A stretch of DNA of 64,000 nucleotides from Dechloromonas sp. H13 (GTDB lineage: Bacteria; Pseudomonadota; Gammaproteobacteria; Burkholderiales; Rhodocyclaceae), in the NCBI RefSeq assembly GCF_009469615.1, contig NZ_SSXX01000001.1, positions 186,001 to 250,000 of the forward strand, given 5' to 3'. The first letter of the stretch is position 1. Each line of letters opens with the position of its first letter. Positions 30,340-40,400 of this stretch are shown piece after piece. Below the pieces are notes generated by a model. The model was not told the origin of the DNA. It was given only the letters and a program-made list of their open reading frames with translations, and made no database searches. The translations under genes were made by a program, and so were the position numbers.

Positions 30340-31584
30340 GTGACTACCGACTTCACCCTCGTCTTTCTCGCCACCCTGGCGCTGACGCTCGCCGGCCGCC
30401 TGTGGCTGACGCTGCGCCAGATCCGCCACGTCGCCGCCCACCGCGGCGCCGTGCCGGCCGACTTTGCCGAGCGCATTCCGCTCGCCGCCCATCAAAAAGC
30501 CGCCGATTACACCGTCGACCGCAACCGGCTGACCATCGTCGCGACGCTGGTCGACGCCGCCCTGCTACTGGCCCTGACCCTGGGCGGCGGGCTCGCCTGG
30601 CTGCACGATTTCTGGAGCGCCCGCCTCGCCGGTCTGCCCTACGGGCTGGCGCTGATCTTCAGCGTGATGGCCATTTCCGCCGTCATCGACCTGCCCTTCG
30701 CGCTCTACCGCCAGTTCGTCGTCGAGGCCCGCTACGGCTTCAACCGCATGACCTTCGGCCTGTTCTGCGCCGACCTCGTCAAGCACACGCTGCTCGGCGT
30801 CGCCATCGGCGCCCCGGTCATCCTCGCCGTGCTCTGGCTGATGGGCGCCATGGGCGAGTTCTGGTGGTTCTACGTCTGGCTGTTCTGGTGCGCCTTCAAC
30901 CTGCTCGCCCTGTTCGTCTACCCGACCTGGATCGCGCCCCTGTTCAACAAGTTCTCGCCGCTCGCCGAGGGCGAGATGAAGGCCCGCATCGAGGCCCTGC
31001 TCGCGCGCTGCGGCTTCCGCTCCAGCGGCCTCTTCGTGATGGACGGCTCGAAGCGTTCGAGCCATGGCAATGCCTACTTCACCGGCTTCGGCAACAACAA
31101 GCGCATCGTCTTCTTCGACACCCTGCTCACGCGCCTCGCCCCCGGCGAGATCGAGGCCGTGCTGGCCCACGAGCTCGGGCACTTCCGCCATCACCACGTC
31201 GTCCAGCGCATCGCGCTGATGTTCGCCGGTGCCCTCGGCTTCCTCTGGCTGCTCGGCCAGCTGATCGACGCGCCGTGGTTCTACGCCGGCCTCGGCGTGC
31301 CGGCGCAGGGCACGGCGCTGGCGCTGATCCTCTTCTTCCTCGTCGTCCCGGTCTTCACCTTCCCGCTCAAGCCGCTGGGCAGCTACCTGTCGCGGCGCAA
31401 CGAGTTCGAGGCCGATACCTACGCCACCAAGAATGCCGCCGCCGACGACCTCGTGCGCGCCCTCGTCAAGCTCTATGAAGACAACGCCGCGACCCTGACC
31501 CCCGACCCGCTGCACTCGCTGTTCTACGATTCCCACCCGCCGGCCGCCGTGCGCATCGCCCGGCTGCAGGCGGCCGCAGGCTGA
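30340..31584 (+). CDS. Ste24/CAAX-type M48 membrane metalloprotease
   Basis: A 414-residue integral-membrane zinc protease of the Ste24 branch of peptidase family M48. It has about seven membrane segments, the zinc motif HELGH (H277, E278, H281) in VLAHELGHFRHHHV, and a downstream zinc-ligand Glu in the NEFEADTYA region. Family members act in membrane protein quality control; the bacterial substrates are mostly unknown. The start is GTG 30340 with only a weak ribosome site. It overlaps rsgA by one base, a pairing seen in other betaproteobacteria. A TATAAT hexamer at 30282-30287 could serve as its -10 box. Confidence 0.9.
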   Translation: MTTDFTLVFLATLALTLAGRLWLTLRQIRHVAAHRGAVPADFAERIPLAAHQKAADYTVDRNRLTIVATLVDAALLLALTLGGGLAWLHDFWSARLAGLPYGLALIFSVMAISAVIDLPFALYRQFVVEARYGFNRMTFGLFCADLVKHTLLGVAIGAPVILAVLWLMGAMGEFWWFYVWLFWCAFNLLALFVYPTWIAPLFNKFSPLAEGEMKARIEALLARCGFRSSGLFVMDGSKRSSHGNAYFTGFGNNKRIVFFDTLLTRLAPGEIEAVLAHELGHFRHHHVVQRIALMFAGALGFLWLLGQLIDAPWFYAGLGVPAQGTALALILFFLVVPVFTFPLKPLGSYLSRRNEFEADTYATKNAAADDLVRALVKLYEDNAATLTPDPLHSLFYDSHPPAAVRIARLQAAAG

Positions 31585-32450
31585 TGCAGGGCCGCGTCGT
31601 CGCCGCCCACGGCCGGCAGTACGTGGTCGAACTCGCCGACGGCACCCTGCTGCCCTGCTTCCCGCGCGGCAAGAAAAGCGAGGTAGCCTGCGGCGACCGC
31701 GTCGACCTCCAGCGCACCTCTGACGACCAGGGCGTCATCGAGGCGATCCAGCCGCGCACCAGCCTGTTGTACCGCTCGAACGAGATCCGCCAGAAGCTGA
31801 TCGCCGCCAACGTCGACCAGGTCGTCATCGTCGTCGCCACCGAACCGGGGTTTTCCGACGAACTGGTGACGCGTGCCCTGCTCGCCGCCGAGAGCGAGGA
31901 AATCGAATCGCTGATTGTCCTCAACAAGTGCGACCTCGCCGACCGCGTGGCGGCCGCCCGCGCGCAGCTGGCGGCCTTTTCCGGCCTCGGCTACCGCATC
32001 GTCGAACTTTCCGCCCGCGACCACGCCGAAGACCTGCGCCCCCACCTGCACGGCCATACCAGCGTGCTGGTCGGCCAGTCCGGCATGGGCAAGTCGACGC
32101 TGGTCAATGCGCTGGTGCCGGAAGCGCGGGCCAAGACGCGCGAGATTTCGTCGGCGCTCGATTCCGGCAAGCACACGACGACGCACGCCACGCTCTACCA
32201 CCTCGACGCCGACAGCCAGCTGATCGACTCGCCCGGCCTGCAGGAATTCGGCCTCGGCCATCTCGATCGCCAGGAAATCGAATACGCCTTCCGCGAATTC
32301 CGCCCCTACCTCGGGCAATGCCGCTTCCGCGACTGCCGCCACGACCGCGAGCCGGACTGCGCGCTGCTGGCTGCGGTCGACGCCGGAAAAATCGACAAAA
32401 GGCGCTTCGCCATCTATCACCGCATCATGGGCACGGTGCGCCCGGACTGA
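31584..32450 (+). CDS. rsgA: RsgA, 30S ribosome-maturation GTPase
   Basis: RsgA is a circularly permuted GTPase that checks late 30S assembly. The 288-residue product has an N-terminal OB fold, the permuted order NKCD (G4), GQSGMGKST (G1) and DSPGLQEFG (G3), and a C-terminal zinc site CRFRDCRHDREPDC. Its ATG shares one base with the stop of the protease gene. The dispersed motif occurs near the C-terminus at 32372-32381 (AAVDAGKID). Confidence 0.96.
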   Translation: MQGRVVAAHGRQYVVELADGTLLPCFPRGKKSEVACGDRVDLQRTSDDQGVIEAIQPRTSLLYRSNEIRQKLIAANVDQVVIVVATEPGFSDELVTRALLAAESEEIESLIVLNKCDLADRVAAARAQLAAFSGLGYRIVELSARDHAEDLRPHLHGHTSVLVGQSGMGKSTLVNALVPEARAKTREISSALDSGKHTTTHATLYHLDADSQLIDSPGLQEFGLGHLDRQEIEYAFREFRPYLGQCRFRDCRHDREPDCALLAAVDAGKIDKRRFAIYHRIMGTVRPD

Positions 32451-32460
32451 GTCCGGCGGG

Positions 32461-33678
32461 TCAGCAGGCGCGACCGGCCAGCCAGGCGCGGGCGCCGTCG
32501 CCGGCGGCATGGCCGCTGGAAAAACAGGCAGTCAGCAGGTAGCCGCCGGTCGGCGCTTCCCAGTCGAGCATTTCGCCGGCGCAGAAGACGCCCGGCAGGT
32601 CGCGCAGCATCAGGTGGGCGTCGAGCGCCGCGAAACTGACGCCGCCGGCCGTGCTGATCGCCTCGTCGAGGGGCCGTGCGGCCATCACCGGCAGGGGCAG
32701 GTGCTTGATTGCCGCGGCCAGGGCGTCGGGTGCGGTCAACGTCTCGGCAGGCAGCAATTCGCGCAGCAACCCTGCCTTGACGCCCTCGATGCCGGCCCGC
32801 CGCCGCAGGTGGTTGGCCAGCGAGTCACGCCCGCGCGGCCGCGCCAGATCGGCGCTCAGGCGCGCCAGCGCCTTGCCCGGCGCGAGATCGAGATGGAGCA
32901 TGGCGCGGCCCGTCGTCTCCAGCAGGTCGCGCAGGGGCGCCGACAGCGCATAGACCAGGCCGCCCTCGATGCCGCCGGCGGTGATGTTGAATTCGCCCTG
33001 CTGGCGGCGCCCGGCCACCGATGCGACCACCGGCTTGACCGGCTGCCCGGCGAAGCGCTCGCTGAAATGCGCGCTCCACGCCACGTCGAAACCGCAGTTG
33101 GCCGGCCGCAGCGGCGCCACAGGAATGCCGCGGGCGGCGAGCAGCGGCACCCAGGCGCCGTCCGAACCGAGTTTCGCCCAGCTGCCGCCGCCCAGCGCCA
33201 AGACCACCGCGTCGGCCCGCAACCGCTTCTCGCCGGCCGGCGTGGCGAAACGCAACGCGCCGTCAGCCGCCCAGCCGAACCAGCGGTGGCGGACATGGAA
33301 ATGCACTCCCTGCTGGCGCAGGCGGTGCAGCCAGGCGCGCAGCAGCGGCGCCGCCTTCATTTCGGAAGGAAAGACGCGGCCCGAGGTGCCGACGAAGGTG
33401 GCGATGCCGAGGCCCTGGCACCAGTCGCGCAACTGCTGCGGGCCGAAGCGTTCGAGCAGGGGCGCGATTTCACACTGGCGGGCGCCGTAGCGGGTGACGA
33501 ATTCGGCCGCTGGCTCGCTATGGGTGATGTTCATGCCGCCCTTGCCGGCCATCAGGAACTTGCGGCCTAGCGACGGCATGGCGTCGAAAACGGCCACTTC
33601 CAGGCCGTCGACCGCAGCCAGCCGTTCGGCCGCGATCAGGCCGGCCGGCCCGCCGCCGACGATGGCGACGAAGGCCAT
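32461..33678 (-). CDS. BaiN/HI0933-like NAD(P)/FAD flavoprotein
   Basis: A 405-residue flavoprotein of the HI0933/YhiN family. It has an N-terminal FAD dinucleotide motif IVGGGPAGLIAAERLA (about residues 5-20), GKGGMNITHSE, GTSGRVFPSEMKA, ALGGGSWAKLGSDGAW and a C-terminal CAGEMLDWEAPTGGYLLTACFSSG. The biochemical role is poorly defined; some relatives reduce unsaturated bile acids. Its ATG shares a base with the stop of the transglutaminase gene upstream, so it is probably part of that operon. Versions of the dispersed motif fall at 33607-33616 and 32731-32740 (variant). Confidence 0.88.
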   Translation of the reverse strand: MAFVAIVGGGPAGLIAAERLAAVDGLEVAVFDAMPSLGRKFLMAGKGGMNITHSEPAAEFVTRYGARQCEIAPLLERFGPQQLRDWCQGLGIATFVGTSGRVFPSEMKAAPLLRAWLHRLRQQGVHFHVRHRWFGWAADGALRFATPAGEKRLRADAVVLALGGGSWAKLGSDGAWVPLLAARGIPVAPLRPANCGFDVAWSAHFSERFAGQPVKPVVASVAGRRQQGEFNITAGGIEGGLVYALSAPLRDLLETTGRAMLHLDLAPGKALARLSADLARPRGRDSLANHLRRRAGIEGVKAGLLRELLPAETLTAPDALAAAIKHLPLPVMAARPLDEAISTAGGVSFAALDAHLMLRDLPGVFCAGEMLDWEAPTGGYLLTACFSSGHAAGDGARAWLAGRAC

Positions 33679-34826
33679 CAGGCGGCGAGGGAACCCGCCT
33701 GCGGCGCCACGCCGGACAGCTCGGGCGGCACGGCTGGCGGCTCGCCGTCTTGCGGCGGCGCAATTTCCGGCGCAATTTCCGGCGCAATTTCCGGCGCAAT
33801 TTCCGGCGCGAGTTCGGGCGCGAGTTCGGGCGCGATGGCTTCCGGTTCGTCGCTGGCGGATGCGAGGCTTTCCGGGGCCGTCGCCACCAGCCCGGGCACC
33901 GTCGCCACCAGCGGCATTTCCTCGTCGAGCGGCGTCACGGTGACCGCGACCTCCGGCTCGGCACCGCCGCCGCCGAGAATGATCCCGCGCAGCGGCGAGA
34001 TGTCGCCGAAATCGCGGCCGATTGCGACGGTGATGTGCTCGGTATTGGGCAGCAGGTTGTTGGTCGGATCGAAATCCACCCAGTCGTTGGCGAAGCCCGG
34101 CGCATAGACCGAGACCCAGGCATGCGAGGCGTCGGCGCCGATCAGGCGCGGCTTGCCCGGCGGCGGCCGGGTCAGCAGGTAGCCGCTGACGTAGCGCGCG
34201 GCGAGGCCGAGGGCGCGCAGGCAGGCGATCATCAGGTGGGCGAAGTCCTGGCAGACACCGCGCTTCTTTTCCAGCACTTCCATGACCGGCGTCGAGACGG
34301 TCGTCGCCTCGGGGTCGAATTTGAATTCCCGGAAAATCTTCGCCATCAGCGCCTGCGCGCCGACCAGCACCGGCGTGCCGGGCGGGAAGCAGTCGGCGGC
34401 GTAGAGCGCCAGTTCGTGCTTGATGCGGACGTGCGCACTCTCGAACAGGTAGCGCGCCGCATCGAGGTCCTCGGGGCGCGGCGCCGAGGCGTCGTAGGCC
34501 AGGCGGTCGCGCACGACCTCCCATGGCAGCGAGGTTTCCAGGCAGGTCGGCAGGTGCGGGGTGACGGCGACGGTCATCGCCGAACTGATGCGCAGCGTGT
34601 CGTGCGGCGTATGGAAGGCGATCCAGGTCACCGGGTTGCCGAACGAATCCTGGCCGTCGCGGCGCCAGCTGGGCGGCGGCGCGATGTCGATGTGCTGTTC
34701 CTCGATCTGCTGCCAGGCGAGGATGCGCGGCGACAGGTGCAGCTGCTGCTGCGACAGCGACACCGGGCTGCCGTAGTCGTACAGCGTTTCGTGCAGCACC
34801 TGGTAGCGGACCGGCCGGTTGTCCAT
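33678..34826 (-). CDS. Transglutaminase-like cysteine protease-fold protein with repeat tail
   Basis: A 382-residue protein with an N-terminal beta domain and a transglutaminase-like core with catalytic residues C192 (RGVCQDFAHL), H235 (ASHAW) and D251/D253 (WVDFDPTNN). Such proteins cleave or form amide bonds, and occur next to circularly permuted ATP-grasp/alpha-E proteins in a predicted peptide-forming system. After the core comes a low-complexity tail of repeated APEI/APEL units encoded by a 12-base tandem repeat. I use ATG 34826; a GTG two codons upstream is possible. It lies two bases downstream of the ATP-grasp gene. Confidence 0.88.
   Translation of the reverse strand: MDNRPVRYQVLHETLYDYGSPVSLSQQQLHLSPRILAWQQIEEQHIDIAPPPSWRRDGQDSFGNPVTWIAFHTPHDTLRISSAMTVAVTPHLPTCLETSLPWEVVRDRLAYDASAPRPEDLDAARYLFESAHVRIKHELALYAADCFPPGTPVLVGAQALMAKIFREFKFDPEATTVSTPVMEVLEKKRGVCQDFAHLMIACLRALGLAARYVSGYLLTRPPPGKPRLIGADASHAWVSVYAPGFANDWVDFDPTNNLLPNTEHITVAIGRDFGDISPLRGIILGGGGAEPEVAVTVTPLDEEMPLVATVPGLVATAPESLASASDEPEAIAPELAPELAPEIAPEIAPEIAPEIAPPQDGEPPAVPPELSGVAPQAGSLAA
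33757..33828. repeat. 12-base tandem repeat inside the transglutaminase gene
   Basis: Four exact copies of GGCGCAATTTCC (33757-33804) followed by two copies of the variant GGCGCGAGTTCG (33805-33828). The unit is a multiple of three, so copy-number change alters the length of the APEI/APEL tail without shifting the frame. Confidence 0.9.
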
Positions 34827-34828
34827 GT

Positions 34829-37348
34829 TCACAGCGCCATGGTTTGCCGGCTGACGTCGCCGACGTGGGTGAAGTAGCGCATTCCCAGCCAGTCGGCCAG
34901 CTGCATCGCCGCGATGTCGAGCTCGCGCAGGAGGTTCGCCAGCTCGTCGCACGGCGAGCAGACGCGGCACTGGCTGAACTGCAGGTGTTCGAAGGGTTCG
35001 AGGTCGAAGGCGCGCAGGCGGGCGAGGACGTCCGGCAGGCTGCTCTCGCTGTACTCGTCGAGTTCGCGCGCCATGCGATCGAGGTAACGGGCCAGCACGC
35101 CGGCCTGGAAGATCACGCCGTGCGGGTTGCTGTCGTCGAAGACGAGCAGGTCGAGCACCGGCAGCAGTTCGGGCAGGCGCGAGTAACGCGAACGGTAGGT
35201 GATAATCGAATCGGTCAGTTCGAGCAGCCATTCGAGGCTGCCCGGCCCGCGCGTCGACGGCATGCGCAGGAAGTTGGCGATGGCGTTGGCGAGGAAGGAG
35301 AGGCGTTCGAGGCGGCGGCCGATGACCAGGAAGCGCCAGCCATCGTCGCGCGTCATGTTGTCCATCGCGAAGCCGGTCAGCGACGACGAGACGCCGAGCA
35401 CGCGGTCGAGGAAGGCGATCGCCTCGGTCAGCGTCGGGTGCGTCTTCAGCGCCGCCTGCAGTTCGCGCTGCAGGCGGTTCAGCGAATGCCAGTGATCGAG
35501 CGACAGGCGCTCGCGCACGTGCGTCGCCGACCACATCAGGCTGCGGATGGCGCCGGCCAGGCTGCCCGGCTGCTCGGGGTCGTAGATCGCTTCGAGAAGG
35601 ACGTGCTCGCTGCCTTCGGTCACCGGCGAATCTTCCTCGGGCTTGGGCAGGATGCCGAGATGCAGCGCCAGTTCCATCGCCGACTCGACGGCGGGCGTCT
35701 TGGCCCCGCCGGCCTCGACGACGCGGCTCAGGGCGACGCGCAGCATGCGCGCACTGTCGTCGAAGCGCTCCGAATAACGGCCGAGCCAGAACAGGTTCTC
35801 GACGACGCGCGACGTCAGGTTGGCGCCGGCGCGCACCAGGTCGCGGACGCCGACCGAGGGTTTGAGCATGGTGAATTCGCTGACCGGGCCGTCGGTCAGC
35901 ACCCAGGCATCCTTCGACGAGCCGCCGCGCTGCATCGAGATGATGCGCGCATTGGCGCCGGTAGCCACGCGCGCCAGGCCGCCCGGCATCACCGAATAGC
36001 CCTCCGGCGAAATCACCGCGTAGGCGCGCAGGCCGACCGGCCGCGCCAGCAGGCGGCGCTCGTGCGAACGGCTCCAGGTCGGCCCCTGCGAGAGGTTGAT
36101 CATTTCCTGCGCCACGTAGGCGTGCGGCCGCGCCTCGATGCGCCGCAACATTTCTTCCCGCGCGTCGCCCTTCAGTTCGTTGCCGAACACCGGATCCATA
36201 CGCTGCGTCGGGTAGGCCGGCTTGATGACGAGATCGTCGAAGTTCTCGCGCACGTATTCGAGCGCCGGCTTCTCGCCGCACCACCAGGTACCGACCGACG
36301 GCATCGCCAGTTCCTCGCCGAGCAGCTTGCGGCAGATGGCGGGCAGGAAGCCCATCAGGGCGCCGGAGGCGAGCAACCCGCTGCCCAGCGCGTTGGCGAT
36401 GACCACGCGGCCGGCGCGTGCCACGTTGAGCAGGCCGGGAATGCCGAGTGCCGAATCGCCGCGCAGCTCGAGCGGGTCGCAATAGTCGTCGTCCTGGCGG
36501 CGCAGCACCACGTGTACGCGCTGGAGACCGCGCAGGGTCTTGAGGTAAAGGGTGTCGCCGCGCACCGTCAGGTCCTGCCCCTCGACCAGCGGAAAGCCGA
36601 GGTAGCGGGCCAGGTAGGCGTGTTCGAAATAGGTTTCGTTGTACGGCCCCGGCGTCAGCAGGACGATGTGCGGCTGCTCGTCGCCGTCGACCGGCGCCAG
36701 CGCCGACAGGCCGTCCAGCTCGTCGCGGAAGAAATCGGCGAGATGCTGCACATGCAGGTCGCGGAACATTTCCGGGAAGACGCGCGAGACGATCAGCCGG
36801 TTCTCCAGCGCGTAGCCGGCGCCGGACGGCGCCTGCGTGCGGTCGGCGATGACCCACCAGCGACCGTCCGGGGAGCGCGCCAGGTCGACCGCGTACTGAT
36901 GCAGCCAGATGCCGCCCGGCGGCTTGATGCCCTGGCAGGGCCACAGGTAGCCATGCTGGCCATAGACCAGCGCCGGCGGCAACAGACCCTCGGCGAGCAG
37001 CTTCTGCTCACCGTAGAGGTCGGCCAGGATGGCGTTGAACAGCGTGGCGCGCTGGGCGACCGCCGCCGAAATCCGCGCCCACTCCTCGGCCGAGATGATC
37101 AGCGGCAGCGGGTCCAGCGCCCACGGCCGGTCCGACCCGTTGGGATCGGCATAGACGTTGTAGGTGACGCCGTTTTCCTGGATGCGCCGGTCGACGAAAT
37201 CGAGCCGCTGGTGCATTTCCTCGGGCGCCACCGAATCGAGGTGGATGAAGAACTGGCGCCAGTGCGCTCGCACCGCGCCCTCATCCGTCAACATCTCGTC
37301 ATAACGGCGGGCGCTTTGTGGATAGATCGCGAGGAGGGTACGGGCCAT
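34829..37348 (-). CDS. Circularly permuted ATP-grasp / alpha-E fusion protein
   Basis: An 839-residue fusion. The N-terminal two thirds is a circularly permuted ATP-grasp domain (DUF404/DUF407 type) with LLTPGPYNETYFEHAYLARYLG, GVWLHQ-like GGIWLHQYAVDLA, VVIANALGSGLLAS and DDLVIKPAYPTQRMDPVFG. The C-terminal third (from about residue 510, TSRVVENLFWLGRYSERFDDSARMLR) is an all-helical alpha-E (DUF403) domain. Comparative-genomic work on amidoligases predicts these proteins ligate amino acids or peptides with ATP. The two parts are separate genes in many bacteria; the fusion supports a joint function. It lies between the DUF2126 gene and the smaller transglutaminase. Confidence 0.9.
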   Translation of the reverse strand: MARTLLAIYPQSARRYDEMLTDEGAVRAHWRQFFIHLDSVAPEEMHQRLDFVDRRIQENGVTYNVYADPNGSDRPWALDPLPLIISAEEWARISAAVAQRATLFNAILADLYGEQKLLAEGLLPPALVYGQHGYLWPCQGIKPPGGIWLHQYAVDLARSPDGRWWVIADRTQAPSGAGYALENRLIVSRVFPEMFRDLHVQHLADFFRDELDGLSALAPVDGDEQPHIVLLTPGPYNETYFEHAYLARYLGFPLVEGQDLTVRGDTLYLKTLRGLQRVHVVLRRQDDDYCDPLELRGDSALGIPGLLNVARAGRVVIANALGSGLLASGALMGFLPAICRKLLGEELAMPSVGTWWCGEKPALEYVRENFDDLVIKPAYPTQRMDPVFGNELKGDAREEMLRRIEARPHAYVAQEMINLSQGPTWSRSHERRLLARPVGLRAYAVISPEGYSVMPGGLARVATGANARIISMQRGGSSKDAWVLTDGPVSEFTMLKPSVGVRDLVRAGANLTSRVVENLFWLGRYSERFDDSARMLRVALSRVVEAGGAKTPAVESAMELALHLGILPKPEEDSPVTEGSEHVLLEAIYDPEQPGSLAGAIRSLMWSATHVRERLSLDHWHSLNRLQRELQAALKTHPTLTEAIAFLDRVLGVSSSLTGFAMDNMTRDDGWRFLVIGRRLERLSFLANAIANFLRMPSTRGPGSLEWLLELTDSIITYRSRYSRLPELLPVLDLLVFDDSNPHGVIFQAGVLARYLDRMARELDEYSESSLPDVLARLRAFDLEPFEHLQFSQCRVCSPCDELANLLRELDIAAMQLADWLGMRYFTHVGDVSRQTMAL

Positions 37349-37430
37349 AAAGCCTGGAAAGGGAAAACGGACGGGCCGCAGCCGGCCCGCGCGTGGCGCG
37401 GCCCGGAGGCCGCGCCGGCATGATCAGCGG

Positions 37431-40400
37431 TTAATAACGCCGCAAGTCTAGCGTAAACGGATGCTCGGCGCTGAGCTCGGGGAGCCCGACTGTCATCTTG
37501 CCCGGCGTGTGGCCGAAGCGGAAGAAGCGCGCCAGGCGGCGGCTCTCGGCCTCGAAGGCATTGACCGGGAAAGTCTCGAAGTTGCGGCCGCCCGGGTGCG
37601 CCACGTGGTACTGGCAACCGCCCAGCGAGCGCTGCATCCAGGTATCGACGAGGTCGAAGACCAGCGGCGCATGGACGCCGATGGTCGGGTGCAGGCAGGA
37701 GGCCGGCTGCCAGGCGCGGTAGCGCACGCCGGCGACGAACTCGCCGTTGGTGCCGGTGTTCTGCAGCGGCACGGGAACGCCGTTGCAGGTCAGGACGTAG
37801 CGGTCCGGCGCCATGCCGCGCACCTTGACCTGGACGCGTTCGACCGAGGAATCGACGTAGCGCACCGTCGTGCCGGCGCCACCTTCCTCGCCCATGACAT
37901 GCCACGGCTCGAGTGCATGGCGCAGCTCGAACTCGATGCCCTTGACGGCAAAATCGCCATATTTCGGGAAGCGGAATTCGAAGTGCGGGGCGAACCATTC
38001 GATCTTGAACGGATAGCCGGCCGCCGCCATCTCTTCCATGACGTCGCGGAAATCCTGCTCGGCGTAGAAGGGCAGCATGAAGCGGTCGTGCAGTTCGGTG
38101 CCCCAGCGCGCCAGGCGGGCCGGCTCGTAGGGTTCTTCCCAGAAGCGGGCGATCAGGGCGCGCAGCAGCAGTTGCTGGGCCAGCGACATGCGGGCGTGCG
38201 GCGGCATCTCGAAGGCGCGCAGTTCGAGCAGGCCGAGGCGACCGGTCGGGCCGTCCGGCGAGTAGAGCTTGTCGATGCAGAACTCGGCGCGGTGCGTGTT
38301 GCCGGTGACGTCGATCAGCAGGTTGCGCAGGATGCGGTCGACCAGCCACGGCGGCACATGGCCCCCCGGCTGCGGAATCTGCTTGAAGGCGACTTCCAGC
38401 TCGTAGAGCGAATCGTTGCGCGCTTCGTCGACGCGCGGCGCCTGGCTGGTCGGGCCGATGAACAGGCCGGAGAACAGGTAGGACAGGCTCGGGTGGTTGT
38501 GCCAGTAGGCAATCAGGCTCTTGAGCAGGTCCGGGCGACGCAGGAAGGGCGAATCGTTCGGCGTCGCGCCGCCAAGCACGAAGTGGTTGCCGCCGCCGGT
38601 GCCGGTGTGGCGGCCGTCGACCATGAACTTTTCGGTCGTCAGGCGCGAGTAGTAGGCGGATTCGTAGAGGTGCGTGGTCTGGTCGACCAGCTGATCCCAG
38701 CTCTTGGCCGGATGGATGTTGACCTCGATGACGCCGGGGTCGGGCGTGACGCGGAAATGCGTCAGCCGCGGATCGGACGGCGGCTCGTAGCCCTCCATGA
38801 TGACCGGCAGGCCCATGTCCTCGGCGGTCGCCTCGACGGCGGCGACGATTTCCAGGTAATCGTCGAGCGCCTGGGTCGGCGGCATGAAGATGTAGAGCTT
38901 GCCGTCACGCGGCTCGGCGCACATGGCGAGGCGGGTGATCCAGGCGGCGGATTCCTTGAAGCCGGGCGCCGTGTCGGAAGGCTTTTCCCAGGGCCGGGTC
39001 TTGCCCGGGCCGCGGCCATCGCCGCCGACGGCGGCAGCCGCAGCGGCGCTGCGCCGATCCTGCATCTGCGGCACGCGGGCCTCGCGCTCGCCGCTGACGC
39101 GGGCGCGCAGCGCGGCGTGGCTGGCGAGCGGATCAATAGCCGTTTCGGCATCGGGCGGATTGACGTAGGGGTAGTCGCTCTGCGCCGTCCACGGCTGCGA
39201 GTCGAGCGGCAGGCGGTAACCCATGGCCGAATCGCCGGGGAACAGGTAGCAGCGCTCCGAGCGCAGGAACCACGGCCCGGTCTGCCACTGGTTGCGGACG
39301 TTCTTCATGATCGGCAGCGTGTGGCCGACGGTGTAGGTCATACCCTGGGTGAACACCTTCATCAGGCGCTCGCGTTCGAGCGGGTCGTCGACCCGCGAAT
39401 CGAAGGGATCGACGTTGCCCGGCAGGCGGCGCTCGCGCCACATGTAGTAATAGACATCCTCGAAGGCCGGGAAGACGTACTCGTCGGTGACGCCGAGGCG
39501 GCGGGCGACCTGCTTCAGGAAGGCGCCGGCCTGCTCGGCGGTGACGCCGTAGTTGACGCCTTCATTGGCATACAGCGCCGGCGAATTCCAGATCGGCTCG
39601 CCGTCCTTGCGCCAGAAGCAGTTCAGGCTCCAGCGCGGCAACTGTTCGCCGGGGTACCACTTGCCTTGGCCGAAGTGCATCAGGCCGTTGGGCGCGTACT
39701 TCTCGCGCAGGCGATGGAAGAGGTCGGCGGCGAACAGCCGCTTGGTCGGGCCGAGCGCGGCGGTGTTCCATTCGGCACCGTCCGGGTCGTCGACCGCGAC
39801 GAAGGTCGGCTCGCCGCCCTGGGTCAGGCGCACGTCGAGATCCTGCAGGGTGTTGTCGATCTGGTGGCCGAGACTCTCGATCTCCAGCCACTGCTCGTCA
39901 GTGTAGGGCTTGGTGACGCGCGGTGCTTCCCAGATGCGGGTCACCGACATGTGGTGTTCGAACTCGGTCTCGCATTCGTCGATGGCGCCGGTCACCGGCG
40001 CGGCGGACGACGGCTCCGGCGTGCAGGCGAGCGGGATGTGGCCTTCGCCGGCGAACAGGCCGGAGGTCGGGTCGAGGCCGATCCAGCCGGCGCCCGGCAG
40101 GTAGACCTCGGCCCAGGCGTGCAGGTCGGTGAAGTCCTTTTCCGGACCGGACGGGCCGTCGAGCGACTTGACGTCCGCGGTCAACTGGATCAGGTAGCCG
40201 GAAACGAAGCGCGCTGCCAGGCCGAGGTGACGCAGGATCTGCACCAGCAGCCAGGCCGAGTCGCGGCACGAGCCGGTCTTCTTGGTCAGCGTCTCTTCCG
40301 GCGTCTGGACGCCCGGCTCCATGCGAATGGTGTAGCCGATGTCCTGCTGCAGCTGCGCGTTCAGCGCGACCAGGAAATCGACGCTGCGCTTCTTCTCGCG

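Noticed and set aside
33757..33828. Regular repeats that might be a CRISPR array
   Set aside because: The units are contiguous 12-mers without spacers, inside a coding frame, and no cas genes are near.
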